From Rhynchopus sp. YZ270_cl-10 (Eukaryota > Euglenozoa > Diplonemea > Diplonemida > Diplonemidae), in NCBI GenBank assembly GCA_964035575.1, contig OZ037887.1:310001-374000 (forward strand): 64,000 bases of DNA, written 5' to 3'. A model generated the notes under the pieces. The model did no database searches, was not told the origin of the DNA, and worked only from the letters and a program-made list of their open reading frames with translations. How positions within the stretch are numbered: the first letter of the stretch is position 1; each line of letters begins with the position of its first letter. A program made the translations under genes and the position numbers. Below, piece after piece: positions 31,007 to 42,529 of the stretch.

Positions 31007-33510
31007 ATGTCCGGCGTCGAAGCTGCCCCGACGCCTACAGGGTCAGCACCAGTACCAGTGGAGGAAGTTGTGAAAAAGCATATGGACCCAGTCGCAGATG
31101 AGAAGAAGCGGATATTGAATGAGTCATGGGAGAGTGCAAGGCTTGTTGGGTTTGATCAGCTTGGGTTTAGACATTACAAAATGTTGTTGGAGTTTGGAGG
31201 GGACGAAGTGAAGACGATGTTTCAGCACACCCGTCTCGATAGACAGCAGAAGATGCTTATCTCGACGATGAAGTGGATGGTCAACATCGGCGGGTCTGAC
31301 CATCAGAGTGCAGAGGGGTTGAAGCGTCTTGCCATCTACCACACTCACCTTGGTGTGACCCCGCATCTTCTGGACATCTTTGGAAAGTCTTTCATCGGTG
31401 CCATGGAGCAGACCCTTGGTGACGACTTCAGCGATGCCATGCGTGCAGCCTGGCTCGACACTTATAATGAAATCAGTGATGTCTTCAAGAGTGTCGGCAA
31501 AGAATCAGCAGCAAAAAAACCATTAGAAAAGGCCAAGCAAGCCACTGACCCATCATTAGAAACGCAGAAGAAGGAGGCGTACCACTCCCTGCGAACATAC
31601 TTTCACGATAAAGGACAGGAGGCTGTCTTCCTTGCGACAGCGGACAAAGAAGGAAGTCTGTACGTCAGTCACTACTCCCCCGAGAACACACCGGGTTTGA
31701 ACACCGCTCACGTGAACACCGCATTCAGGCGGAGGTGGGTGGTCCTGCGTGGACGCTACATATACATCCAGCGAAAGGAGACGTCACCACCCACCTCGAT
31801 TCTCGACCTGGGGTACTCGAGTCTTGTGGACACATCGAAGCAAGGTACCCTGCCGTCGCCATCGCCGTTCTCGTTTGCCCTGGTCGACAATAGTGGACAC
31901 CCGATCTACTTCCTGTGCTCAGGTGACAATGACAAGGAGGTGTGGTACGAGGAGTTCCTCAGACAGCTGAACCGCTTCAAATACTTGAAAGAGACCTTCC
32001 CCAGGGAGAAGTCGCAGCACCTAGAGCTGTCCGTGCTTGGGGAGAAGCTCATGCCACAGATATTAAAGGAAGAGGACTTTGAAATGCTGACCCTAGTAGG
32101 TCGGGGCTCGTTCGGGCATGTGTACAAAGTCAGGCATTTCCAGAGCGGGCGTATCTATGCAATCAAGGTGATCAAAAAAAGCTCCCTCCGTGTTGAGTCG
32201 CGTTTCGAGAACCTAAAATGCGAAAAGGCGATCCTCACGAACATCAGCCACCCCTTCATCGTCAAGCTGCACGCGGCCTTCCAAGGGAAAGGGTCGCTCT
32301 ATCTGTTGTTCACCTTCCTGTCTGGGGGGGAGTTGTTCTTTCATATGCAAAAATCATGCTCGCATTTCTCGGTATGTGCTTTTTTGTTTTAAGCGCCACC
32401 TTCTTGACATCCAACTTCGTTTGTTTTAATCGAACATTACTAAATACAGATATCCTCTTGTCAGCCTCCTTTGTCGCAATCTTATTTCTATTTTTCTATC
32501 TTAATGGAGTTTATTCCGCGTGTAGCGCGGATCGGGACGTATTTACCTTTGAGACACCAAAAAAATTCTCTGTCATTCATCAAAAAATTGTGTCCAATGA
32601 AGGAGTGCGGCAACACTGAGGATTGCTCTTAAAAATACATTAAAATATAACCATTTTCCCCCCTCCTTCGAAAGCCGCAACCAACCTTTCCCACTCATTG
32701 CAGGAAGAGAAGAGCAGGTTTTACATAGCCGAGACGGCGCTTGCTGTGTCGTACCTGCACAGCCACAACATCATCCACCGCGATCTCAAGGCAGAGAACC
32801 TTGTCCTCGACGCAGAAGGGTATGGTTCCGTGAAAGACTAAAATAATACAAAAAAATAGGCGTCACTTTGCTACACACCAACCCTACACTGACACACTAT
32901 ACATCCCCTTCTCTTTTACCCACAATATTACAGACACGCGAATTTGACTGACTTCGGGTTTGCCAAGGTGATTGACACTGAGGAGAATGTGTCCCTGCAC
33001 ACCTGCGGGACTCTTGCGTACATGGCACCGGAGATCTTTGTGCAGAGCACACTAGGGTACGGGGCGGAGGTGGATTGGTGGTCGTTGGGGATTCTGTTGT
33101 TCAACATGTTGACTGGCCGATACCCCTTCCTGTGCAAGACCCCGCAGGACACATTGAAGGCGATTACAACACAGCCGCTTATATACCCCGACACCCCGAT
33201 TCTTTCTGAAAACGCAATCAACCTGGTGAACAGCCTTCTGAAGAAGAAGCCCCAGAACCGTCTATGCAACATCAAAGAGATGAAGGCGCACCCCTGGTTC
33301 GAAGGCTTCGACTGGGTGCGCTGCGAGCAACGCAAACTGACCCCGCCCTTCATCCCCGAAACCGGGGGACGGAATACGAAGTACTTCCAGCCCTGCGAGA
33401 AGGGGTCTTCCCTTGCATCCCTCTCGATGTCCGGGACAGACACTACATTCTCCGCTCTCTTCGGGACCAACGACATGTATCTCCACGAGGCACCTATCGA
33501 GGCTGAATAA
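31007..33510 (+). CDS. Globin - PH domain - AGC protein kinase fusion
   Basis: Three exons (31007-32371, 32704-32819, 32934-33510) with GTATGT...TGCAG and GTATGG...TACAG introns give 685 residues. Residues about 33-163 are a single-domain globin of the type in bacterial and flavo-haemoglobins: Phe72 at CD1, Gln80/Gln81 in the E helix, proximal His112 in IYHTHLGV, and [14 protein letters not shown] at the end. Residues about 235-325 form a PH domain ([14 protein letters not shown] ... WYEEFLRQL). The kinase runs from about 358: glycine loop GRGSFGHV, Lys387 in [13 protein letters not shown] with Asp482, DFG at 500-502, APE at 525-527, and an AGC-type tail ([14 protein letters not shown]). All catalytic residues are present. 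The splices rebuild contiguous kinase motifs ([29 protein letters not shown]). It is inferred to be a membrane-lipid-recruited kinase regulated by haem-bound gas or redox state. The usual activation-loop Thr position is His516, with Thr517 next to it. Confidence 0.93.
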
Positions 33511-34056
33511 TGAGTATTGTAGGGGGGAGGAAGGGGGGGGGTGCACGACGCCATATGTCAGAATGACATTGGTAAAAAAACGATGACAGTGGTGGTATGT
33601 GTTGGTGCGTGTCATTTGCAGAACACTTTTCTAAGGTTGTGTTGAGGCTCACCTATTCCCGAGGAGAGTGCCTTAGGGGGGTTAGAACAGCAAAACCAGT
33701 GGAAAGTGTGTTTTGTACAGAGAAAGATACGTACCAACAGGTGCCATATGTCATTATGATATGTCAGAAAAGTGGCACGTCATTTTGCATGTCATTCTGA
33801 TATGTCACGCTGACGTAAGGCGGTCGTGTGGTGGTGGTGTGTGTTTTTTTTTTTCTCTCTAGTGGAGCAATATCCTTGGGTGGACTAATTTTTTATTTTT
33901 ATATTTTTAAATATACCACCACCGTTCGGATGCTGTGCACAAAAAAAACAAAAACAAAAACAAAAACAACAACAAAAAAAGCAAAAAAAAAAAAAAAACA
34001 AAAATGCGAAAAATAGCTATTTATTGGGTAATGTAAAGCGCAGTTTACATCACGAA

Positions 34057-34118
34057 GGGGTCCTGATTTGAGTGGCATGTTTGGTGCAATAAAAGATGCA
34101 ACTCGGAATCAGGACCCC
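34057..34118. repeat. Hairpin GGGGTCCTGATT / AATCAGGACCCC
   Basis: Perfect 12-base arms enclose a loop of about 38 bases. Confidence 0.75.
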
Positions 34119-34772
34119 CAAGTTATGTGAAGTGGGCTTGACAGAATTCAATACGTGGTTTTATCTCATGGGGATATAAACGAGCCGTATTTTTGCGGAT
34201 TTTCCTACAAAAACAAGTGTTTATGATAAAGTACTTTTTGTCATGCAATAAAGCTTTACGTCACGAACCACTGTCCCTCAGGGTGCATTAAAGTTGGTGT
34301 CCGTGATGAAAAGCCAAGATTATATCACGAATTTTTAGGGGCAAATCCGCAAAATGCGAAGAGAGTTTATATCGCTAATGAGATAAGAAAAACAGCAAAA
34401 AAAAAAACAAGTCCAGGGTTTTTTCTAGGGGGAGCGGGGGGGGACGCCGTCCCCCCCCAGATTTTGGGGGGAAACGCGTCCCCCCCCGGGGGGGGACGCA
34501 TTTTGACTTGGGAAAAAAAGGATATGGGGGGTGGTTGGGGGTCACCCGCACATACCCCCATTTGGGACACCACGTACGTAACCCGCACCAGAAAAAAAAG
34601 GGGAGGCAGGGAGTCGAGCGCGCGCGAAGCGCGTCTTATCCCCTTCCTGGCATCATTGTGAAGAGGATATAGCGAGGTGAAGTTTCAGACCGTGCCCCCA
34701 ATTCACTCAATCTTTGCACCATTTGACGGACCGAACAAAAGAGTGAGAATAAGGGATCGGCAAAAATAAAAA

Positions 34773-34925
34773 AGTAGCGTACCGTGCGCCTGCGGCGCAA
34801 CTCAAAACTTATGAGCGGAATCCCACAGCCCTCTACCATAGTTTGGCTGTAAAAATGTTCAATTTTAGGTCACAATTTTTTGAAATGTTGCGTACCGTGG
34901 CTTCGCCAGAAAGTTCTGACCGCCG
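34773..34925 (+). repeat. H3 interspersed repeat, copy 2
   Basis: GTAGCGTACCGTGCGCCTGC and, about 110 bases on, GTTGCGTACCGTGGCTTCGC, as at 26282. Confidence 0.75.
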
Positions 34926-36080
34926 TTTCTTCTTGTACTGAGGGAAGGTTCCGTGGAACATGAGAAAAAGGGTTGGTTTGGTTCTTGATGTACGTTACCA
35001 TCCCACGTTATCACGTATTTACGTGAAATGAAGGGGCTTTTTTGCGCGGAGCGCGAAAATTTTTGACCCCTTTTTGGACATATCTTCACGGTTTTGGAAA
35101 AATTTTCCATGAAGATAAGCGGAAACCCTGCTTGCACCTGCGAAAAAAAAAATTTTTTTGGGTGGTTTTTTTGCGTCCCCCCCCAGATCTGAAAAAAAAA
35201 ATCCTAGAAAAAACCCTGGACAAGCAAAAAAAAAAAAAAAAAAAAACAACAACAACAACAACAAAAATCTACAAAAAAAAAAAAAAACAAAAAAAGAAAT
35301 CTGGGCAAGTAAATGGAGTGATTTAGAGGAAAAAATTGGGGTGGGGTGGGGTTTTGGCGAGGGGGGGAAGGGGGTGTTCAGTGGACATCACGAAAAGTAC
35401 CGGGTATGTGGGGAAACGTTATCAACTCAACCTTTTTTCCCTTTTTTTTTTCTTTTTTCTTTTTTCATTTCCTCCCCCCCTCCTTTTTTTAAATACGAAG
35501 TATGTTAGGCGAATCAGCGAGGTTCTTTCATCTTTCAAGATTCCTTTCTTTGTTACTTTTTTTTTTTTTTTTTTTTTTTTTGTTGTTGCTCAGTCAGGGG
35601 TTAAGTTAGCTTTTTTTTTTTCTCGCTGAGTCGGGTTTTCTGGGTTTTTTTCGGTTTTTCTGGATTTTGCGAAAAATAACCCATTCCCTCCGCGAGCGCA
35701 GCGAGCGGGGAAAAAATTCCGCAATTTTTGGGCAAAGTTCAAAAATCCCACTAAAAAATGGGGGGACCCTGGGGATTTTTGGATTTGTCCTAACAATTTT
35801 GGAGCATAAATTTGAAGAACAGGACTGGTGTACCCCTCACCAACCTCAGTTCCCACTTCCTGCCTCATCCGCACTCTCGCAACACTAGTACTGAACCCGA
35901 AGTTCGCTAGAGATCCCTGTTGCCTCTTCATATGAATAATTCCCAGTTCTGACGGGGGTTTGTTTGGGTCGGGAGGATATTTTTTTTCTTAGAGGGTGGG
36001 GCGGGAGGGGGCTCCGCCCCCACCCCTACCCCACCTTCCCAGCCTACACCACCCAAAAATTTGGATTTTTTTTTTTTATA

Positions 36081-36364
36081 CCACGCGTGAAAAACGTTTT
36101 ATGGTCGTAACTGGCCTAAAAAGTGAGTGAAATAAGATTCGTTTTATTTCACGCAAATTGCACTAGGGTAACCCGGAGAGTGAAATAAAATATCACGGAG
36201 TGAAAAAAAAAAAATTGCCTGCAAAATGCCTTTGCAAATAAAATATTTATTTTTTCACGCTGTTTTTGTTCGTAATTTTACCCCAAAAAGCGTGAAAGTG
36301 AAAAGTGGGTGCTAGGCTCAACGTTTAGGCCAGTTACGACCATAAATACGTTTTTCACTTGTGG
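36081..36364. repeat. Inverted-repeat element
   Basis: GTGAAAAACG...TATGGTCGTAACTGGCC near 36086-36116 is mirrored by GGCCAGTTACGACCATAAATA near 36328-36347 and CGTTTTTCAC. The interior has repeated GTGAAATAA words. A small MITE or a hairpin-prone repeat. Confidence 0.7.
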
Positions 36365-36380
36365 AATAAAATTACATATT

Positions 36381-36520
36381 GAGTGAAATAAGAACATTTT
36401 CTTGCACTTGCCACTAAAAAGGCACCCTCGTGACTCTTATTCCCCTCGCTTCGCTCGGGAAATAACGCACTCGGGCACCTTTTTAGTGGCGCGTGAAATA
36501 AAATAGTTCTTATTTCACTC
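36381..36520. repeat. Inverted repeat GAGTGAAATAAGAAC / complement
   Basis: GAGTGAAATAAGAAC and GCCACTAAAAAGGCACC are mirrored near 36472-36520 around a CTCGCTTCGCTCGGG centre. Adjacent to and word-related to the 36081 element. Confidence 0.7.
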
Positions 36521-36546
36521 GAATAAATAGTTATTTTTTTCAGATT

Positions 36547-36581
<35 letters not shown>

Positions 36582-36833
36582 AAAAACCCGAAAACCCGAA
36601 AACCGGGTTTTGAAAACCCAGAAACCCGCCCTAACTTAACCCCTGTGCTCAGTGCTGACGCTAAGGCCGGCTGGCCGGTCATATAAAAAAAATTTTTTTG
36701 ACCTTTTTTTTTTTCGGCCGAGCCCAACCCAGCTCAAGTTGGGGGCCTCCGGCGGAATGTGCGAATTCCTCTGCAGAGTTCGGCACTTCACTGATATTTG
36801 TACCAGGCACGCGTGGGATCAGTTTACAATAAG

Positions 36834-36990
36834 AAACGGCGGTCATGGCACCCAAAGGTTCGTGGCGAAGCCACGGTACGCAACATTTCAAAAAATTGCG
36901 CTTAAAATTGCACATTTTTACTGATATACTATGTCAAAGGGAAGGGTGCGTTGGCAAGCTTGCGCCGCAGGCGCACGGTACGCTACTTTT
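36834..36990 (-). repeat. H3 interspersed repeat, copy 3 (inverted)
   Basis: On the minus strand it reads GTAGCGTACCGTGCGCCTGC then GTTGCGTACCGTGGCTTCGC and GGGTGCCATGACCGCCG, sharing flanking words with both other copies. Confidence 0.75.
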
Positions 36991-37839
36991 ATTATTTCGC
37001 CACGCTGCCTGCTTCCTTTTCCTTCGGCATTTGACCAATTGAGTCGCGTTCTGGCTGTGACGGGGTCACTTTGTTCCTGAGGCCATTTCTGGTCACTCTC
37101 AGAGGCTCGTGTGAGGTGCCAACTGGGGGGGACTTCCGACCATCCCCTACCCCACCCTGCCCACCCACCCAACACCGGTCATATATGACCGGCATATTTT
37201 CAGACTTTTTTTTTCCTTTTTTTTTTTGGTCATATATGACCGGCTTTTTCCTTAGCGTCAGCACTGTTGTTGCTGCTTTTTTTTCCAGTAATGCGTTTGC
37301 ACTTTCAACTTCTCTTTCCCCCCCCCCCCCCCCCCCCCGTCCCCCTCTTTTGGAGTTTTGCACATCAACTTTAACCTACAAGCCCCAACGAGCTAAAGGA
37401 TCTTGTTCCCGAGGGGGGAACTAAACTACCACAGCCAAATAGCCCTTTTCGCGCAAACCTACAACCTTACTACATGATTGCATGAGGTACCCTCCGCAGT
37501 TCAGTGACCCGCGGAGGGGTACTGTGCCTGTGTCCACAGAGGCATGTGCACTTCCAACTTATTTTTTCTGTTCTTCGTCGCTCGCTGAAAGGGATGGTGC
37601 ACATTTACAACTCACCTCTTTTTTTTAAAATATAAAACAACTTGTTGTCAATTCTAAAAAAGATTGGAGACAGCGCTGCGGGTAAACAAAACGGATTGAA
37701 AAAGACAGAATCTCACTTGTTTCTTTGAGTACTCAATTAACCACAACAACCGTAATTCAGTTTAACACAATTTTTTCATCTTTTTGTTTTCCGGCTTTGA
37801 GCGCACAAACAAAAGACCCGATCTTTTTTTAAAATTCCT

Positions 37840-37930
37840 ACGAAGCTTGCTTTAAAGGAGAAATAGTATTATCGGTACGGTTGTGCAATCAACGAAAACA
37901 ACTTTACTTACCTACCGATCCTACTATTTT
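37840..37930 (-). repeat. Small diverged repeat, possible RNA gene, copy 1
   Basis: On the minus strand GGATCGGTAGGTAAGTAAAG is followed by TTTTCGTTGATTGC, ACCGTACCGATAATA and ATTTCTCCTTTAAAGC. The partner is at 41222-41345. GATCGGTA can pair with TACCGAT. Confidence 0.4.
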
Positions 37931-39233
37931 TTTTTTGTTTTGTTTTTGTTCTTACTACCAAACTCTTGATGACAGGAAATAGCAACGATCATCATTCGCC
38001 CTGCCTCCCCCCTCCCCTCCCCCTCCCTTCACCCCAAACGACCATCCTTCAGTGAAAAAAAAAGGCACAACAGCTTTGCCGGAGCAACAAACGGAAAGAA
38101 AGTTCTGCTTTCCTCTTTGTTATACTGGATCGTATTGGGAAATCAGTTTCTATTTACTGTTATTGTTTGATAGCAAGAGGTGGGACTGTTCTGCAATGTT
38201 ATCAACGAGCCTTATTTATGACACTTTTCCCCCCCTCTTCTCCTTTATGTGTACATCCTTGTGTTGTAAATCAGATGCACAGATGCACAGGTGTGCATTT
38301 TGTGTTTTCTCTCTTTTCTTCGATTTGCTCCCTTGAAGGATCTCATGAAGAAAAAAAATTGTGGCTGCTTTCCCGCGATAGTAGTCCAATGATAAAACAA
38401 AACACTTGTGTTTTCTGGAAAAGCATTGCTCTTACCGTTGTGTGTGTAATCTGAATGGCTTTGTGTTCGTACACGAAGGCTTGATAGGCCGACCAAATCC
38501 TCTGACACCCCTACTCGAGGGAGTGTCAAGGGGTGACACCACGACTAACACGTCTTCAACTACCTGTGTGGAAAATTCAAAAAAAACTTGGAAAATGCTT
38601 TTTTCGTGCATTTAATCCCTTAACCCCCATTTCGCTTGCTCATTCGTTTGCCGGATACCAGCAAGCGACAAATAGTGCAGGTGATCATCATTTTCAGGGA
38701 AAATGTCCCCTCTCCACGTCCCCCTTTTTGATTTTTTTTGTATTCCCCGTTCTTGCCCCAGCATTCTGTAGGTCAGTCTGCCGTGTTTTGGTTACTGTTT
38801 ATGTGCGTTTTTTTATTTTTATTTTTGGTCACTATGTCCCCGAGGATGTTGGCTACATCAGATGGGAACAAAAATACAAAACGCGTTATTGTGGTAAAAA
38901 AGTGAATGGCATGTTTAAACTTTTCATAAAACCCTTTTTCCAAAAAAGCCAGTGGCGGGACTTCCCGTTTATTACTCAACAATTTTTTTTGTCAATATTT
39001 CCCCTTCCCTACAGAAAAAAACAATACCCACCCCACAAAAACAAACAAAAAAAGAGAAAAAAAACAAACAAGGCATCTGCTTAATACGGACAGGTGCCTT
39101 AGGGGCAGCAGTCAGGTTTTTCTTCATTCTTTTTTCTTTTTAACTAAAAAGACGACACGACGGGTGAGTCGCGCCACCCCCCTAATGCCAGCGAACAGAA
39201 GTTACTTCTTTGTTACGGTTGTAACAAAGAAGA

Positions 39234-39283
39234 CAGTGGAGCTTGCACATGTGGCAACTACACTATTCCAACAATTTTTCAAC
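39234..39283 (+). repeat. H2-family hairpin repeat
   Basis: CAGTGGAGCTTGCACATGTG then GGCAACTACACTATTCCAAC and AATTTTTC, close to the copies at 24354 and 55757. Confidence 0.6.
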
Positions 39284-40123
39284 AAAGAAGAAATCTGGAG
39301 CCCGCTCCATTCATGGAGTCAGAGACGGCAATAAGGTGCCCTGCGCCTGCCTGTGTCAGGTAAAAATTAAACAAAAAAAAAACCACAAAATAAAGCACAA
39401 AAACAGCCTGGTACAGATCTCAAAGTTTTAAAAAAAAGCAAAACAAACCAAGAGCACAAAGCAAATATGTCAAAAAACTTCATAAAAACCCCCCTTCCCT
39501 GTGCGTTTAGGTTGTTCCCTCCCTTCCACGGAGGTGTTTTGTTTTTATTTTTATATAACTTTTTTTTTTTTTTGGTGACGGGTTGGACGCATCTTGCCAA
39601 CTTTCATTCAATATCCCCTTTTTTTTGCATATCTTTTTGATATTTTGCCCCCCTCCAGACCCCAATCTTCAGGTTTTGTCTCAACTCTTAAAAAAAACAG
39701 CAAAATAAATAATAAAATGCGCAAAAAATTCGAAGTTGTAAAGTGTAATGATAGTCTTCCTGAAGGTTCGAGTGGAGGGAGGATGAAAACAAAAGGAAAG
39801 CGTACTCACGAGAAGGCCGGGGTCGAGGCGAAATCGTGTCCCCAAGGTTCTTCTTGAGTTAGAGACATATTTCACTCGCACGATCAATGGTGTGGGGACA
39901 GATTGTCTTGCCTTGCCTTTTAAAAAGAGAGAAAAAAAAAAAACGCTTTTTATGATTGCGAAATGATTGCGGACCACCTGGCCCGTCTCTTTAAGCATCA
40001 GGATATTTCTTGTGAAGGGAGGAGGGGAAAAGTATATATCCAGTTTTCATCCCTTCCTCCGTCTGAACGGACCCCCTTTCCCCTCCCCGAGACCATTTCC
40101 CCTTCGATTTTGTTTTTTTTTAA

Positions 40124-40958
40124 CCCTTAGCCAACCAAGGCATTTTTAGGTGTGATTTTTTTGATTTTGGGGGTCCAGGCTCTCCAAGAGGCAAAATGTG
40201 AAGGGCAACGACTTTTTGACCGATTCTGGTCGCAATTGAAAGATTTTGAGCAGAACTTTTGGTTATTTATTTTTTGGATTTTTTTTGAAAAAAAAAATAT
40301 TTTGTAAAAATCCAAAATGCTTGGAAAAAAACACCCAAAAATTCGAGAAAAATAGCTCCCGCAGTCCTCTGACGAAATATGTGTGCAAAACCGGAACTCG
40401 AAAATGGCGTTATTTGAAAGATCGAGAGCAAATGACGTCAATAAAAAAAAAATCGGTCAGAAATATGGAGTAGAAGTTGTATGAACAGCTTGAGAGAGGA
40501 ACGAAAAATAGTGAAAAACAGTGAAAAACAATAAAAACAGTCAAAAGCAGTGAAAACCAGTGAAAAGGAGGTGAAAGTCCTGTTGGTGTGAGGGTGGCTG
40601 TGTTACGAATGGGAGGTCGTGCGACCCCGCAATTGCTTTATTTTTGCTCATATGTGACAAATTACATATTTTTGACAATTTTTGGGGTCTTGGTTGGGCC
40701 TTGGACACCAACCCAAAAACCAGAAGATAGCATCAACTTTCAGTGTTTGGGGGAGACAATCCCTGACGCTGCCTACCAAATATGTGGTTGTTTTTTTCTC
40801 CCGAAAACATGTTTTTTGGAACGTTTCGTGACAAATCTTTTCAACATAAAAAAAATCGATCAAAAAGTCCAAAAAAAAAAAAAAAAATTGTTTACTGGTG
40901 TTCTTCATAAAACCCCCAAAAAAAACAACCCCTGTACGGGTTGCTGGTTGGCTAAGGG
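40124..40958. mobile_element. piggyBac-like MITE, 835 bp
   Basis: The ends CCCTTAGCCAACCA and TGGTTGGCTAAGGG are perfect 14-bp inverted repeats, each flanked by TTAA (40120-40123 and 40959-40962). TTAA targets and CCC-starting ends are the hallmark of piggyBac transposons. The interior is AT-rich with fragments of inverted sequence and no transposase frame, so it is non-autonomous. The family assignment rests on the ends only. Confidence 0.85.
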
Positions 40959-41221
40959 TTAAACTTTACCATGATTAAAAAATTCTGACTAACTGGTGGG
41001 TCGATATTGACAGGTTGCTGACAGGTAGTTGACGTAGGGTGCCATTTTTTTTTTAAATTTCCCACGATTTTGGGTGTGGGAAAAACCCGACACACAAACC
41101 CACACAAAATGCAATGGTAAATTAAAAAAGGGCACCCCTATCTTGACCGGTCGCTGACAGGTTGTTGACCGATTTCCCATTGCACCACTAACGATTTTTA
41201 CTTTTTTTGTTTGTACCTGCA

Positions 41222-41345
41222 AGAGTAGCTTAAAGGAGAAATTGTTTCTTCCGATACGGTCGCCAATCCTCTTCGAACAGGGTAATTGAGTGATCAACGA
41301 AGAAACCCTTTTTTTCCCCCTTATACTTACCTTATCAGAGTTACT
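41222..41345 (-). repeat. Small diverged repeat, possible RNA gene, copy 2
   Basis: On the minus strand CTGATAAGGTAAGTATAAG is followed by TTCTTCGTTGATCAC, GACCGTATCGG and CAATTTCTCCTTTAAGC. It shares blocks in the same order with 37840-37930. CTGATA can pair with TATCGG (one G-T pair). Confidence 0.4.
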
Positions 41346-42248
41346 ACTTTTTTAAACCCAAGCTTTTTTTGAATATTTGCACAGCTATACCCGTTCATCT
41401 CTCAAATCCCCCCCCCTTCCCTTTTTATAGTGCCTGATTGATAACAGATTAAATTTTCCACTTTATTTAATTTTCAAATTACCCCCTTTTTTTTTTGAAC
41501 ATGCAGTGGTACAAAGGACGTCATATTTCACGATATCTTTTTATGTGAAAAGTACTTTTACGCAATACAAAAGCTGCTCTCAAGGGTTCAGGACTGACGT
41601 CTATACCTTCCGTAGTACAAAAGGCTTCGGCCCACATTTGAGTACAGCTCCTATTAGCCCCCAAGTGGGTTCTTAGGCGATTGTCGATCACAAAAAAACC
41701 TTACTTAGTTTTGTTTTTGGGTTCGTCCTCATTGGTCAGCCCAGAGCCATCACGCTCTGCTACATCTTGGGAAGGTGTGTGGGCTGTGTCTCACGAGAAA
41801 AAGGAGAAACTGTCCCCCACCACAGCAAACTTGAACTACAGTAATTTGCTTTTCCCAGAGTCCGCCTGACGGACTCAGGGTGAGTCCGGTTTAGACTGAA
41901 TCTGGGCCGGATGGACTCCGCCGAGCAGTGGGGAAAGGAAATAAAAAATGAAAATAATAAAAAAAAGAAACGCACAATACAAAACAACAACAGCAACAAA
42001 TAAGCAACAACTGCGGGATGATATTGTAAAACCCCCCCCCCCCCCCTTTCTTTTTTCTTCTTTTTATTTTTCTTCTTTCTTTCTTTCTTTTCTTTTTCAT
42101 TTCTTTTTTCTTTTTGAAGTTGGTACCCCCCAGAAAACTGGTTAGAGGCAGTGTCAGTTGCAGGAACATGAAAAAGTTTTAAAACTTGAAGAATCTGCCT
42201 CCGAGACGAATCACACGACGATTTGTCAATACAAAAAAGATACAAAGT

Positions 42249-42297
42249 ATAGTACTCACATCCTCAGGGGTGTCTACACTAATACAACCAAGTTTTC
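42249..42297 (+). repeat. H2-family hairpin repeat
   Basis: TAGTACTCACATCCTCAGGG then GTGTCTACACTAATACAACC, almost identical in its second half to 24650-24681. Confidence 0.6.
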
Positions 42298-42529
42298 AAA
42301 AAAAAAAAAAAGCTATATCGTAACAGAGAAAACAAACAACACAACCCACACCTCCCTTCTCAATAAAAATTACTTTTCCTCTTAACACTCTCCTCCAATC
42401 ACCCCCCTCTGCACATCATTACCAAAACACAACCACAGAAGGAACCCTGCAAGGGTATCCGCTCTCACCTTCCCACCCCCCATACAATATCACCACGCAC
42501 CCTTCGATTCCCCCCTTCTTCTTCCTTCC

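Larger units (their letters stand above)
33511..36080. other. Intergenic with inverted repeats and G/C runs
   Basis: ATGTCATTNTGATATGTCA words repeat at about 33550-33810. A hairpin lies at 34057-34118, a block of G and C runs at 34430-34500 and one H3 copy at 34773. No credible gene is seen. Confidence 0.5.
37000..40119. other. Long intergenic region without a convincing gene
   Basis: It contains a run of about 18-20 C near 37320, paired CATATATGACCGG words near 37180-37245, the small repeat at 37840-37930, and an H2 hairpin at 39234. Frames near 38167-39084 are short, T/Phe-rich and lack domain features. Confidence 0.45.
40963..42529. other. Intergenic
   Basis: Paired GACAGGTTG(C/T)TGAC words occur near 41008-41170. 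The second copy of the small repeat (41222-41345) and an H2 hairpin (42249-42297) are present. TAGTGCCTGATTGATAACAG at 41429 is echoed at 54472. No gene is seen. Confidence 0.5.

Noticed and set aside
38533-39084. 183-residue frame in the long intergenic region
   Set aside because: Phe/Lys-rich composition following T and A runs, no domain, no splice or start context.
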